From NCBI GenBank assembly GCA_945949875.1, contig CAMFGH010000010.1, positions 1 through 45,032 on the forward strand: DNA of 45,032 nt, read 5' to 3'. The DNA comes from an uncultured bacterium (GTDB lineage Bacteria > Bacillota > Clostridia > Lachnospirales > Lachnospiraceae). Below are positions 25,635 to 34,816 of this stretch, piece after piece. The notes beneath the pieces are model-generated. The model saw nothing but the letters and a program-made list of their open reading frames with translations, was not told where the DNA came from and did not search any database. How positions within the stretch are numbered: position 1 is the first letter of the stretch; every line of letters begins with the position of its first letter. Position numbers and translations under genes: made by a program.

Positions 25635-25643
25635 TGGTAAAAT
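25635..25643 (+). promoter_or_regulatory. Extended -10 promoter element for fba
   Basis: TGGTAAAAT is a TGn-extended -10 box 77 nt upstream of the aldolase start. The preceding stretch contains poly-A/T tracts that could act as an UP element, and two copies of gaagaaacgcaca (25525, 25558). No canonical -35 box is seen at the right distance. Confidence 0.45.
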
Positions 25644-25719
25644 CAATACGATAGTATGTCCAAAGACGTGTAAATGGTCTTGAGGCGTACAAAGTTAAAA
25701 AAGAAAGGATGAAAAAAAT

Positions 25720-26688
25720 ATGGCATTAGTAACAACAAAAGAAATGTTCGAAAAAGCTTATAATGGCGGATATGCTATTGGTGCTTTCAATGTTAACAAC
25801 ATGGAAATCGTTCAGGGTATCACAGAAGCAGCTGGCGAACTGAAGAGCCCTGTTATCTTACAGGTTTCCAAAGGTGCTCGTGCATATGCTAACCACACAT
25901 ACCTTGTTAAGTTAGTAGAAGCAGCTGTAGCAGAAAATCCGGATATTCCGATCGCTCTTCACTTAGATCATGGCGATAGCTTTGAACTGTGTAAATCCTG
26001 TATCGATGGTGGTTTCACATCTGTTATGATCGATGCTTCTTCCAAACCTTTTGAAGAAAACATTGCTCTTACAAAACAGGTTGTAGAATATGCTCACGCT
26101 CATGGCGCAGTAGTAGAAGCTGAACTTGGTACACTTGCAGGTGTAGAAGATGAAGTAAGTGTAGAAGCTGGTCACGAAAGCTATACACGTCCGGAAGAAG
26201 TAGAAGAATTCGTTGATAGAACAGGTTGTGACTCTCTTGCAATCGCTATCGGTACTTCTCATGGTGCTTACAAATTTACAGCAGCTCAGTGTACAAGAAA
26301 CGAAAAAGGTATCCTTGTTCCACCACCACTTCGTTTCGATGTATTAAAGGGATGTATTGAAAAATTACCTGGATTCCCGATCGTTCTTCATGGATCTTCT
26401 TCTGTTCCTCAGGAATTCGTTAAGATCATCAATGAAAACGGTGGTAAAATGCCAGATGCTATCGGTATTCCGGAAGATCAGCTTCGTGAAGCAGCTAAAC
26501 TTGCTGTATGTAAGATTAACATCGACTCCGATATCCGTCTTGCTATGACAGCTGTTATCCGTCAGTACTTCAACGAACATCCGGATCACTTCGATCCAAG
26601 ACAGTATCTGAAACCAGCTCGTCAGGCTGTTAAAGATATGGTTGCACATAAGATCGTTAACGTTCTTGGTTCTGATGGCAAAGCTTGA
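25720..26688 (+). CDS. fba: Class II fructose-1,6-bisphosphate aldolase
   Basis: The 322-residue protein is a zinc-dependent aldolase of glycolysis and gluconeogenesis. GAFNVNNMEI is at the N-terminus, and the metal ligands are in ALHLDHGDS, VVEAELGTLAG, AIGTSHGAYKF and VLHGSSSVP. Codon choice differs from the neighbours (many cgt, ctt, gtt and aac codons), as expected of a very highly expressed gene. Start ATG 25720 has GAAAGGATG upstream. A clear terminator follows, so it forms its own transcription unit. Confidence 0.97.
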   Translation: MALVTTKEMFEKAYNGGYAIGAFNVNNMEIVQGITEAAGELKSPVILQVSKGARAYANHTYLVKLVEAAVAENPDIPIALHLDHGDSFELCKSCIDGGFTSVMIDASSKPFEENIALTKQVVEYAHAHGAVVEAELGTLAGVEDEVSVEAGHESYTRPEEVEEFVDRTGCDSLAIAIGTSHGAYKFTAAQCTRNEKGILVPPPLRFDVLKGCIEKLPGFPIVLHGSSSVPQEFVKIINENGGKMPDAIGIPEDQLREAAKLAVCKINIDSDIRLAMTAVIRQYFNEHPDHFDPRQYLKPARQAVKDMVAHKIVNVLGSDGKA

Positions 26689-26755
26689 TGCTAAGCATTT
26701 GTAAGGAACAAATTTAGTAAATACAAAATTAAGTGAATAAAAAATCATGTAAACA

Positions 26756-26792
26756 ACAGCATCATCGGTTTATCCGGTGGTGCTGTTTTTTT
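26756..26792 (+). terminator. Intrinsic terminator after fba
   Basis: acagcatcatcgg (26756-26768) and ccggtggtgctgt (26774-26786) form a 13-bp stem with two G-T wobbles, and a run of T follows to 26792. It lies 68 nt after the aldolase stop. Confidence 0.9.
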
Positions 26793-26798
26793 ACATGT

Positions 26799-26827
26799 TT
26801 GCCGCAATGGGAAATCCATCTTTATAC
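26799..26827 (+). promoter_or_regulatory. Possible promoter of the potassium transport cluster
   Basis: TTGCCG (26799-26804), 17 bp, TTATAC (26822-26827) lies about 100 nt upstream of ktrB. It is a moderate match. The leader between it and ktrB shows no c-di-AMP (ydaO) riboswitch consensus. Confidence 0.35.
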
Positions 26828-26929
26828 AATCTTAATACTCCATCCATTTTGCTTAATACGTACTTTATACCCATTAAGATAAAATAAAGATGGCAATAAG
26901 ATGATATTAAGAAGGTGCAGGTATGGGCA

Positions 26930-28264
26930 ATGTTTAAACGAAAAGTACATAGACATATGACTTCTTTTCAGATTATCATATTAGGATTTTTATCCATTAT
27001 TTTGATCGGGAGTTTTCTTCTCACACTTCCTGTTTCCACAAGAGACCTGGGCGGTGCAAAATGGACAGATGCATTATTTACTGCCACATCTGCAGTTTGT
27101 GTGACGGGGCTTGTCCTGAAGGATACCGCAACCTATTGGTCCGCTTTTGGGCAGGGGGTGATTCTGATCCTGATTCAGATCGGAGGAATGGGGATTGTCA
27201 CTGTTGCAGTATCCATTGCAGTGGTTTCGGGACGGAAAATAGGTCTTATGCAGAGAAGTACCATGCAGGAAGCGATTTCTGCCCACCATCTGGGGGGCAT
27301 AGTCCGGCTTACCAAGTTTATCCTGAAGACCACAGTGCTGATCGAACTGATCGGAGCAGTTTTGCTGATGCCGACATTTTGTGGAAAATATGGGATTGGA
27401 AAAGGGGTATGGTACTCTGTTTTTCATTCTGTTTCTGCATTCTGCAATGCAGGATTTGATTTAAATGGTATAGAGGAACCCTTTTCCTCTTTGACTGCTT
27501 TTTCCTCAGTGGGTTTTATAAATATTACGATAATGGCATTGATCATCATTGGTGGTATTGGATTTTTAACATGGGAAGATATCAAGAAAAACAAATGGCA
27601 TTTTCAGAAATACAGGGTACAGACCAAGGTAATCCTTACAGTAACTGCTTTGCTGATCATCTTTCCGACTCTTTATTTTTACTTTTTTGAATTTACAGAT
27701 CTGCCTCTCGGAGAACGAATTCTTTGCTCCCTGTTTCAGGCAGTGACACCAAGAACAGCAGGGTTTAATACAGCGGACTTGACAGGACTGTCAGAAACGG
27801 GACGTATGCTGATCATCATGCTGATGCTGATTGGTGGCTCCCCCGGTTCCACAGCCGGTGGTATGAAGACCACAACCATAGCAGTGCTGTTTTCATCGGC
27901 CTTATCGGTTTTCCGTCATCGGGAGCATACCCATTTTTTTAAAAGACGTATTCCGAATGATACCGTACGGACCGCAGCAACTGTTTTTCTAATGTACATT
28001 GTGCTGTTTGAAAGCAGTGCCATGATCATCAGCCGGCTGGAAAGCATTCCGCTTTTGACAGCCATGTTTGAAACGGCATCTGCCATCGGAACGGTGGGTC
28101 TGACCCTTGGAATCACACCCCGGCTGGGGCTGATTTCACAGTTTATGCTGATCGGACTGATGTTTTTTGGCAGAGTAGGGGGGCTTACCCTGATTTTTGC
28201 AGCAATGTCCGGTAAGGGGATGGCTGCATCCAAATACCCACAGGAGAAAATAACAGTCGGGTAG
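26930..28264 (+). CDS. ktrB: TrkH/KtrB family potassium channel subunit
   Basis: The 444-residue membrane protein is the ion-conducting part of a Ktr/Trk potassium importer. SAVCVTGLVLKDTATYWSAFGQ near residue 65 is the first selectivity P-loop with its conserved Gly. AFCNAGFDLNG, PRTAGFNTADL and SAIGTVGLTLG are the other three. LMLIGGSPGSTAGGMKTTT is the well-known TrkH/KtrB intramembrane loop. ATG 26930 is chosen; GTG 26915 is an alternative that adds five residues. The regulatory subunit follows 69 nt later. Confidence 0.93.
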   Translation: MFKRKVHRHMTSFQIIILGFLSIILIGSFLLTLPVSTRDLGGAKWTDALFTATSAVCVTGLVLKDTATYWSAFGQGVILILIQIGGMGIVTVAVSIAVVSGRKIGLMQRSTMQEAISAHHLGGIVRLTKFILKTTVLIELIGAVLLMPTFCGKYGIGKGVWYSVFHSVSAFCNAGFDLNGIEEPFSSLTAFSSVGFINITIMALIIIGGIGFLTWEDIKKNKWHFQKYRVQTKVILTVTALLIIFPTLYFYFFEFTDLPLGERILCSLFQAVTPRTAGFNTADLTGLSETGRMLIIMLMLIGGSPGSTAGGMKTTTIAVLFSSALSVFRHREHTHFFKRRIPNDTVRTAATVFLMYIVLFESSAMIISRLESIPLLTAMFETASAIGTVGLTLGITPRLGLISQFMLIGLMFFGRVGGLTLIFAAMSGKGMAASKYPQEKITVG

Positions 28265-28333
28265 GAGGAATGAATCTGTGAACAGAAAAAAGCGAGAGAT
28301 TGATAAATACATATTACGAGTAGGAGAAGAAGA

Positions 28334-28981
28334 ATGAAATCAGTATTATTAGTTGGACTTGGAAGATTCGGACGCCACATTGCAATGAAACTGAATGAGA
28401 TGCATCATCAGGTCATGGCTGTGGATCAGAATGAAAACAGAGTGAATGCGGTGCTTCCTTATGTCATGAATGCACAAATTGGCGATGCCACAAACGCGGA
28501 CTTTATGGAGTCTCTTGGCATAAACAATTTTGATGTCTGCATTGTAGCCATTGGAGATAATTTTCAAAGTTCCCTGGAAGCTACTTCTTTGTTAAAAGAA
28601 CTGGGAGCAAAGCTGGTGGTATCCCGTGCGGCCAGGGATGTACATGAAAAGTTCCTGCGGCGGAATGGGGCGGATGAGATCGTTTATCCGGAGAAACAGC
28701 TGGCAGACTGGACCGCCATTCGTTACACTGCAGACCATATTCTGGATTATATTGAACTGGATGAAGATCATGCGATTTTTGAAATCACAGTACCGGAGAA
28801 ATGGATCGGCAAAAGTGTGGGTGAGGTGGATGTTCGTAAAAAACATGGAATCAATATTATGGCGGTCAAGCGTTCCGGAAAAATGGATATGAATATTACT
28901 CCACAGACTATTTTTACCTTAAACGATACCATTTTAGTGCTTGGTAACAGAAAGAATATGCAAAAATGTTTTCATATTTAG
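28334..28981 (+). CDS. ktrA: TrkA/KtrA family potassium uptake regulatory subunit
   Basis: The 215-residue cytoplasmic protein has an RCK N-terminal NAD(H)/ATP-binding domain starting SVLLVGLGRFGRHIAMKL, the GxGxxG fold, with VDQNENRVN and IGDATN following. A C-terminal RCK_C (TrkA_C) domain from about residue 135 may bind a ligand such as c-di-AMP. It forms a ring that gates KtrB, encoded just upstream. Start ATG 28334 has AGGAGAAG upstream. Confidence 0.94.
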   Translation: MKSVLLVGLGRFGRHIAMKLNEMHHQVMAVDQNENRVNAVLPYVMNAQIGDATNADFMESLGINNFDVCIVAIGDNFQSSLEATSLLKELGAKLVVSRAARDVHEKFLRRNGADEIVYPEKQLADWTAIRYTADHILDYIELDEDHAIFEITVPEKWIGKSVGEVDVRKKHGINIMAVKRSGKMDMNITPQTIFTLNDTILVLGNRKNMQKCFHI

Positions 28982-28999
28982 CAGGGGAAGCGTAATCAG

Positions 29000-29170
29000 A
29001 TGAAAGAATTGCTACTACCTTTGGTCATCATCATAGTATTTGCTTTAGGATATCTTGTCATGAAACGAATCGACACCTTTTTAGAAAGCAACAGAAAAGA
29101 AATCGATCCGGAACATAAAGAAAAAATGTTTTTTGAAAAAATGATAGAAGATGGGAACGATAAATTGTGA
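29000..29170 (+). CDS. 56-residue single-pass membrane peptide of unknown function
   Basis: The frame starts ATG 29000, 19 nt after ktrA, with AGGGGAAG about 8 nt upstream, and ends TGA 29170. The first 20 residues are a hydrophobic helix (LLLPLVIIIVFALGYLVM). The rest is charged and would be cytoplasmic. It lies between ktrA and kdpD in the same direction and spacing, so it is probably a real gene, perhaps an accessory or regulatory peptide of the potassium system, like KdpF. I do not recognise the family. Confidence 0.6.
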   Translation: MKELLLPLVIIIVFALGYLVMKRIDTFLESNRKEIDPEHKEKMFFEKMIEDGNDKL

Positions 29171-29208
29171 TAAAATGAATTAGTTTTGCAGGGAAAGGAG
29201 GTGCAGAA

Positions 29209-31926
29209 ATGGACCAGAGCAGGCAGAATCCTGAAATGCTGTTACAGGAAGTGGAAGAGGAAGAAGAAAGCAAAGCCAGAGGGCATTTGAAGATATTTTT
29301 CGGATATGCAGCAGGGGTTGGAAAAACCTATGCCATGTTAAAAGCAGCACATGAAGCAAAGCATCGGGGTATAGATGTTGTTGCCGGATATATCGAGCCT
29401 CATGCCCGCCCACGGACAGCTGCTTTGGTAAAAGGGCTGGAATGCATTCCGAATCTTGTCACAGATTATAATGGTATTATGCTTTCGGAATTTCATATTG
29501 ATGCAGCCCTTGCAAGAAAGCCCCAGCTTATTCTGGTGGATGAACTGGCCCACACCAATGCACCATCCTGTCGTCATGCCAAACGTTATCAGGATATCAA
29601 AGAATTGTTAAATGCCGGAATAGATGTTTATACCACAGTAAATGTGCAGCATATTGAAAGTCTGAACGATACGGTTGCATCCATAACGGGAATCCTGGTG
29701 CGTGAACGTATACCGGATTCTGTTTTTGATCAGGCGAGCCAGGTGGAACTGGTGGATATCGAGCCCCAGGAACTGCTGGAGCGTATGCGTTCCGGGGAGG
29801 TGTACAAGTCGGCTCAGGCGAAACAGGCCATGGACCATTTTTTCACCCTGGAAAACCTTACCGCACTGCGGGAAATTGCCCTTCGCCGCTGTGCAGACAG
29901 GGTCAATCTGCTGACAGAAAGTGCCAGAATAAAAAGCCACAGTGATTATCATACAGATGAGCATATTCTGGTATGTCTTTCGTCTTCTCCATCCAATGCC
30001 AAGATCATACGTACTGCAGCCAGAATGGCCAGTGCTTTCCGGGGAATTTTTACAGCGTTATATGTAGAAACTCCTGACTCATCCGCTATGCCGGAGGAAG
30101 ATGTAAAACGACTGCATGCCAATATGCATCTGGCCGAGCAGCTGGGGGCCAAGATAGAAACGGTATATGGGGACGATGTTTCCTTTCAGATTGCAGAATT
30201 TGCAAGACTTTCCGGCGTGTCAAAGATCGTCATAGGAAGAAGTGCTGCAACACGGAAAAGCATATTCAGCAGGCCTTCCTTAACAGAAAAACTGATTGCC
30301 AATGCACCGAATCTGGATGTCCATATTATTCCGGATACCGAGATCAGAGTTTCAGCCTATCGGGCAAAAAAGGGAAAATGGAATAATCATATTGTCATTT
30401 CTGCAGTGGATATCTTGAAAAGTATTGTGATTTTAATTGGTGTGACTCTGATCGGAATGCTTTTCCGTCATCTGGGATTTGCAGAAGCCAATATTATCAC
30501 GGTTTACGTTCTGGGAGTACTGGTTACCTCTGTGATCACCACGCATCGGATGTACAGTCTGATTTCTTCCATTGTCAGTGTCCTGGTATTCAATTTCCTG
30601 TTTACAGAGCCGAAATTTACCTTTCAGGCTTATGGACAGGGATATCCGGTTACTTTTCTGATTATGTTTTTGGCAGCCTTTCTTACCGGAACACTTGCCA
30701 CAAGATTGAAAAATCACGCGAAGCAGTCAGCACAGGCAGCCTATCGTACCAAAATCCTGTTTGATACCAATCAGCTTTTGCAGCAGGCAAAGGATAAAAA
30801 TGAAATGGTATCCGCAACTGCCAATCAGCTGATGAAACTGCTTGGAAAAGATATCGTATTTTATCTGACCGCAAAAGGACAATTGGGAGAACCCTATATT
30901 TTCAGGGTTTCGGATGAAGAAACAGGGGAAGGCATCACAAAAGAAGAGGTATGCAGGGAAGAAGAAAAGGCAGTAGCACAGTGGGTACTGAAGAACAACA
31001 AGCATGCAGGAGCCACGACGGAAACACTTTCCGGAGCAAGGTGCCTTTATCTTGCGGTAAGGGTAAATGACCGGGTGTATGGTGTTGTTGGCATTGATAT
31101 CGGCTCGAAACCTTTTGACTCCTTTGAAAACAGTATTCTTTTGTCCATTCTTGGTGAGTGTGCCCTTTCCATGGAAAATGCAAAAAATGCAAAAGAGAAA
31201 GAGGAAGCCGCCATTCTGGCAAAGAATGAACAGCTCAGGGCCAATCTTTTACGTGCCATTTCCCACGATCTGCGTACCCCGCTGACTTCCATTTCCGGCA
31301 ACGCAAGTAACCTGCTTTCCAACGGGGATTCTTTTGATGAAGAGACCAAAAAGCAGCTTTATATGGATATTTATGACGACTCCATGTGGCTGATCAATCT
31401 GGTTGAAAATCTGTTGTCGGTAACGCGAATCGAGGACGGACGACTGAACCTTCGTATGTCCGAAGACCTGATGGATGATGTCATTACGGAAGCATTGCAG
31501 CATGTAAACCGGAAAAGCGTGGAACACCATATCACAGTGGAACACAAAGAAGACTATCTGCTGGCGAAAATGGATGCCAAACTGATGGTTCAGGTCATCA
31601 TTAACATCGTAGATAATGCGATTAAATATACACAAAAGGGTTCCAACATTCTGATCAAAACATGGAAACAGGGAAGTAATGCAGTAGTATCCATTTCAGA
31701 TGATGGGGATGGAATACCGGATGAAGTGAAAGAGCGGATATTTGATATGTTCTACACAGGAGCCAATAAAGTGGCGGATAGCAGGAGAAGCCTGGGTCTT
31801 GGCCTTTCTCTTTGCAAATCTATTGTTACAGCCCATGGAGGCACCATAAAAGTATCCGATAATACACCGCATGGTACGGTGTTTACCATAACATTACCTG
31901 CCGGGGAGGTACAAGTTCATGAATAA
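29209..31926 (+). CDS. kdpD: KdpD-type sensor histidine kinase
   Basis: The 905-residue protein has the full KdpD architecture. The N-terminal KdpD domain (about residues 25-235) starts with the Walker-type FFGYAAGVGKTYAM and includes LVDELAHTNAP. A universal stress protein domain (about 248-370) follows, then four membrane helices (DUF4118, about 400-500), a GAF domain (about 520-660), a HisKA domain with the phosphorylated His at 686 in RAISHDLRTPLTS, and an ATPase domain (NIVDNAIKYT, DDGDGIPDEV, GLGLSLCKS). It senses potassium or osmotic state. Start ATG 29209 follows AAAGGAGG. It overlaps kdpE by 8 nt. Confidence 0.95.
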   Translation: MDQSRQNPEMLLQEVEEEEESKARGHLKIFFGYAAGVGKTYAMLKAAHEAKHRGIDVVAGYIEPHARPRTAALVKGLECIPNLVTDYNGIMLSEFHIDAALARKPQLILVDELAHTNAPSCRHAKRYQDIKELLNAGIDVYTTVNVQHIESLNDTVASITGILVRERIPDSVFDQASQVELVDIEPQELLERMRSGEVYKSAQAKQAMDHFFTLENLTALREIALRRCADRVNLLTESARIKSHSDYHTDEHILVCLSSSPSNAKIIRTAARMASAFRGIFTALYVETPDSSAMPEEDVKRLHANMHLAEQLGAKIETVYGDDVSFQIAEFARLSGVSKIVIGRSAATRKSIFSRPSLTEKLIANAPNLDVHIIPDTEIRVSAYRAKKGKWNNHIVISAVDILKSIVILIGVTLIGMLFRHLGFAEANIITVYVLGVLVTSVITTHRMYSLISSIVSVLVFNFLFTEPKFTFQAYGQGYPVTFLIMFLAAFLTGTLATRLKNHAKQSAQAAYRTKILFDTNQLLQQAKDKNEMVSATANQLMKLLGKDIVFYLTAKGQLGEPYIFRVSDEETGEGITKEEVCREEEKAVAQWVLKNNKHAGATTETLSGARCLYLAVRVNDRVYGVVGIDIGSKPFDSFENSILLSILGECALSMENAKNAKEKEEAAILAKNEQLRANLLRAISHDLRTPLTSISGNASNLLSNGDSFDEETKKQLYMDIYDDSMWLINLVENLLSVTRIEDGRLNLRMSEDLMDDVITEALQHVNRKSVEHHITVEHKEDYLLAKMDAKLMVQVIINIVDNAIKYTQKGSNILIKTWKQGSNAVVSISDDGDGIPDEVKERIFDMFYTGANKVADSRRSLGLGLSLCKSIVTAHGGTIKVSDNTPHGTVFTITLPAGEVQVHE

Positions 31927-32620
31927 ACCATTGATATTGGTCGTAGAAGATGATACATCTGTAAGAAATCTGATTTCCACCACCTTACGGGCACATGACT
32001 ATCGTTATCTGACAGCCCAGAACGGTGATTCAGCGATTATGGAAGCATCTTCCCACAATCCTGAAATCATCCTGCTGGATCTGGGGCTTCCCGATATGGA
32101 TGGAGTAGAGGTGATCAAAAAAATACGAACCTGGTCCAATGTGCCCATTATCGTGATCAGTGCAAGAAGTGAAGACACGGATAAAATCGATGCGCTGGAT
32201 GCAGGGGCAGATGATTATCTGACAAAGCCCTTCTCTGTAGAAGAGCTTTTGGCAAGGCTCCGGGTTACCCAGAGGAGACTTGCTATTATGCAGAATGAAT
32301 CCCCTGTAGAAACTTCTCTTTTTACCAACGGTCAGCTTCGTGTGGATTATGCTGCCGGGTGCGCTTATCTGGGAGAAGAGGAGCTTCATCTTACGCCCAT
32401 TGAATATAAGCTTTTGTGTCTTCTTTCCAGAAATGTAGGGAAGGTTCTGACCCATACCTTTATCACACAGAGTATCTGGGGCAGCAGCTGGGACAATGAT
32501 ATTGCCTCACTTCGGGTCTTTATGGCTACCCTGCGTAAAAAAATAGAAAGTCAGCCGGAATCACCCCAATATATCCAGACTCATATCGGGGTAGGATATC
32601 GGATGATGAAGGTGGAGTAG
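31919..32620 (+). CDS. kdpE: KdpE-type response regulator
   Basis: The 233-residue protein has a receiver domain with Asp54 as phosphorylation site (LLDLGLPDMDG) and the acidic pair Asp11-Asp12. Thr/Ser and Lys of the switch are in VISARSE and YLTKPF. A C-terminal OmpR-type winged helix (about 130-230) has LTPIEYKLLCLLSRNVGKVLTH. It is KdpD's partner and probably activates the potassium genes just upstream, since no KdpFABC pump is in the window. It is convergent with the ABC operon, with only a 50-nt gap and no clear terminator. Confidence 0.93.
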   Translation: MNKPLILVVEDDTSVRNLISTTLRAHDYRYLTAQNGDSAIMEASSHNPEIILLDLGLPDMDGVEVIKKIRTWSNVPIIVISARSEDTDKIDALDAGADDYLTKPFSVEELLARLRVTQRRLAIMQNESPVETSLFTNGQLRVDYAAGCAYLGEEELHLTPIEYKLLCLLSRNVGKVLTHTFITQSIWGSSWDNDIASLRVFMATLRKKIESQPESPQYIQTHIGVGYRMMKVE

Positions 32621-32670
32621 ACTGCCTGCCGGCTCCGAATAATCTGATAAGAGGCTATCCTGATATGAGA

Positions 32671-33780
32671 CTATTCTGTAGAGGAGCTGTTTTGGATCAG
32701 TTTAAGGAGCGGCTCCGGCAAGTGCTCCAGCATCTCTTTTGTCAGTGTGCAGTATACGTTTTCGCATTGACCTATCAGATCCTCGGCCTGTTTTATCTGC
32801 TTTGGTGTCAGCTCCTGAAAAGCCGGGATACTGATGACCTCTGTGGCCAAAGCTTTGGCACAGGGATAATCCAGGTCGTTTTCCCACAGGATCCCCGCGG
32901 CAAATGGAATGCCTTGCCGCTGCAGCTTATGAAACAGTGGAGTGCCGGTTCCACCACCGGCAAATACAAAGCATGTTGGGCTGCCGGATACTTTAGAAAG
33001 CTCCGGACTGCCGGAAAGCCCGTCATAGGATCCGGTGGTGATCCCAAATAGTTCTGTAATATAATTCCCTGAAAAAATCTCTTCCGGACTGCCGAAACGA
33101 TGGATATAGTCGCCTTTGATGCAGGCAATCTTATCGGAGATCCGTCTGGCAAAATCCAGCTCATGAAGAGACATGATCACAGTCAGATTTTTTTCTCTGG
33201 CCATGGTCTGGAGAATGGATAGAAACTCCAGTTTATAGCGAATGTCTAAAAAGGAAGTGGGCTCATCCAGGACAAGAATGTCCGGTTCCTGAGCAAGTGC
33301 TCTTGCCAACATGACACGCTGTTTTTGCCCATCGGATATCTGTAAAAAATTCTTTTCTGACAACTCTGTTATGTGTACAAGTTCCATGGAATCTTTTATG
33401 ACATTTCTGTCATGATCATTCAATATGCCAAAACGACCGGTATACGGGTAACGCCCGGTTGCCACCACATCTTCACAGGTCATCATCTCAGGATGAATTT
33501 TCTCTGTTAAAACAATAGACATTTTTTGTGACAGAAGTGTCGGATTTATAGACTGAATTTCCTGCTGCTTTAGAACAACGCAGCCGGAAATGGGACGAAG
33601 CTGATTGATCAGACTTTTTAAAATGGTGGTTTTACCGGCTCCGTTAGGTCCGATCAGAGTCAGGATTTCTCCCTGCTTTACCTTCAGGGTAATATCCCGG
33701 ATTAGCGGAATACCCTGATAACCGACGGAAAGCCCTTTCGTGCAAAAGATATATTCTTTGTCTGTCAAATCCTTATTCAT
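32671..33780 (-). CDS. Iron/corrinoid ABC transporter ATPase with C-terminal extension
   Basis: Residues about 8-255 form a FecE/BtuD-type ABC ATPase: Walker A GPNGAGKTTILKSL, the signature ISDGQKQRVMLARALAQEPDILVLDEP in pieces, and a His-loop (MSLHELDFA). It powers the permease encoded upstream in the same operon. The signature reads ISDGQ rather than LSGGQ, as in some FecCD-linked ATPases. After residue about 270 comes a further 100 residues, including FVFAGGGTGTPLFHKLQ and AKALATEVISIPAF, a globular domain not part of the ABC fold. The start overlaps the permease stop as ATGA. The substrate (cobalamin, haem or siderophore) is not certain. Confidence 0.88.
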   Translation of the reverse strand: MNKDLTDKEYIFCTKGLSVGYQGIPLIRDITLKVKQGEILTLIGPNGAGKTTILKSLINQLRPISGCVVLKQQEIQSINPTLLSQKMSIVLTEKIHPEMMTCEDVVATGRYPYTGRFGILNDHDRNVIKDSMELVHITELSEKNFLQISDGQKQRVMLARALAQEPDILVLDEPTSFLDIRYKLEFLSILQTMAREKNLTVIMSLHELDFARRISDKIACIKGDYIHRFGSPEEIFSGNYITELFGITTGSYDGLSGSPELSKVSGSPTCFVFAGGGTGTPLFHKLQRQGIPFAAGILWENDLDYPCAKALATEVISIPAFQELTPKQIKQAEDLIGQCENVYCTLTKEMLEHLPEPLLKLIQNSSSTE

Positions 33781-34799
33781 TGACCATCTGCTCCTTTCCT
33801 GCGACGAATCATGACATAGATTACAATAGGTGCCCCCAGAATAGCAGTCACGGTACTGATGCTAAGTTCTGTAGGAGCGAAGGCTGTTCTGGCAATCAGG
33901 TCGCAGAACAGACAGAAGGCACCACCGCCCAGAAAGCATGCCGGAATCATAAGAATGGGTTTTGCGCTGCCGAACAGATTTTTTACCAGATGTGGAACAG
34001 CGATGCCCACAAAGGAAACAGGACCGGCAAAAGCAGTGACACAGGCAGAAAGAATACTGGACAGTACCACCAGCATCACGCGAAATGCTTTAATCGGAAT
34101 CCCCATATTCCGGGCATAGGATTCTCCTAACAGGTATGCGCTGATAGGCTTTGCCATACAAAAGATAACTACAGAAGTGCTCAGGACAACGATGGACATT
34201 ACCCCTACATTTTCCCAGTTGATGCCGGAAAAACTTCCCTGGGACCAGTTATGAAGATTGACGATATTGGAGTCGTCGGCAAAGGTAACCAGAAATTCCG
34301 TAATTGCAGTACAAATATAGCCGATCATCACACCGCCCACAATCAGCATGGACATTTGATGCAAAACGGTGGAAAGAATCAGAATAAATCCCATGGAAAG
34401 CATGGCCCCTGCAAAGGCTGCCGCAATCATCAAAAAGGAACTGATCGGAAGCGTATGGGCAAGGCAGAATACCATGAGGAGGGCAACCGTTAACTTGGCA
34501 CCGGATGAGATGCCCAGAACAAATGGCCCGGCAATGGGGTTGTGGAAAAAAGTCTGCAGAAGATAGCCGGAAAGAGCCAGTGCACCCCCCAGTATCATGG
34601 CAGCCACCGCTCTGGGGAATCGAATCTGAAGGACAATATCCTGATATACCGGCTCTGCAGATCCACCGGTTACAATATGCAGAACATCCTGAAAAGGTAC
34701 CAGGATGCTTCCGATGCTGATATTACAGGCCAGAAGTATCAGGACGAGAAAAATCAGTATGCCATATGCGATTGGAAAACGATAGTTTTTGGTATTCAT
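33777..34799 (-). CDS. FecCD/BtuC-type ABC transporter permease
   Basis: The 340-residue permease has about ten hydrophobic helices. LQIRFPRAVAAMILGGALALSGYLLQ and HNPIAGPFVLGISSGAKL are the strongest FecCD signatures. GPVSFVGIAVPHLVKNLFG is the cytoplasmic loop that contacts the ATPase. It imports iron chelates, haem or corrinoid across the membrane. It overlaps the ATPase gene by 4 nt and is 17 nt downstream of the binding-protein gene, in one minus-strand operon. The neighbourhood of cobalamin genes favours a corrinoid substrate, but this is inference. Confidence 0.9.
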   Translation of the reverse strand: MNTKNYRFPIAYGILIFLVLILLACNISIGSILVPFQDVLHIVTGGSAEPVYQDIVLQIRFPRAVAAMILGGALALSGYLLQTFFHNPIAGPFVLGISSGAKLTVALLMVFCLAHTLPISSFLMIAAAFAGAMLSMGFILILSTVLHQMSMLIVGGVMIGYICTAITEFLVTFADDSNIVNLHNWSQGSFSGINWENVGVMSIVVLSTSVVIFCMAKPISAYLLGESYARNMGIPIKAFRVMLVVLSSILSACVTAFAGPVSFVGIAVPHLVKNLFGSAKPILMIPACFLGGGAFCLFCDLIARTAFAPTELSISTVTAILGAPIVIYVMIRRRKGADGQ

Positions 34800-34816
34800 G
34801 TTTCTCCTTTGGGCTA

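Noticed and set aside
26828-26929. c-di-AMP (ydaO) riboswitch in front of ktrB
   Set aside because: The conserved aptamer blocks are absent and the leader is too short.
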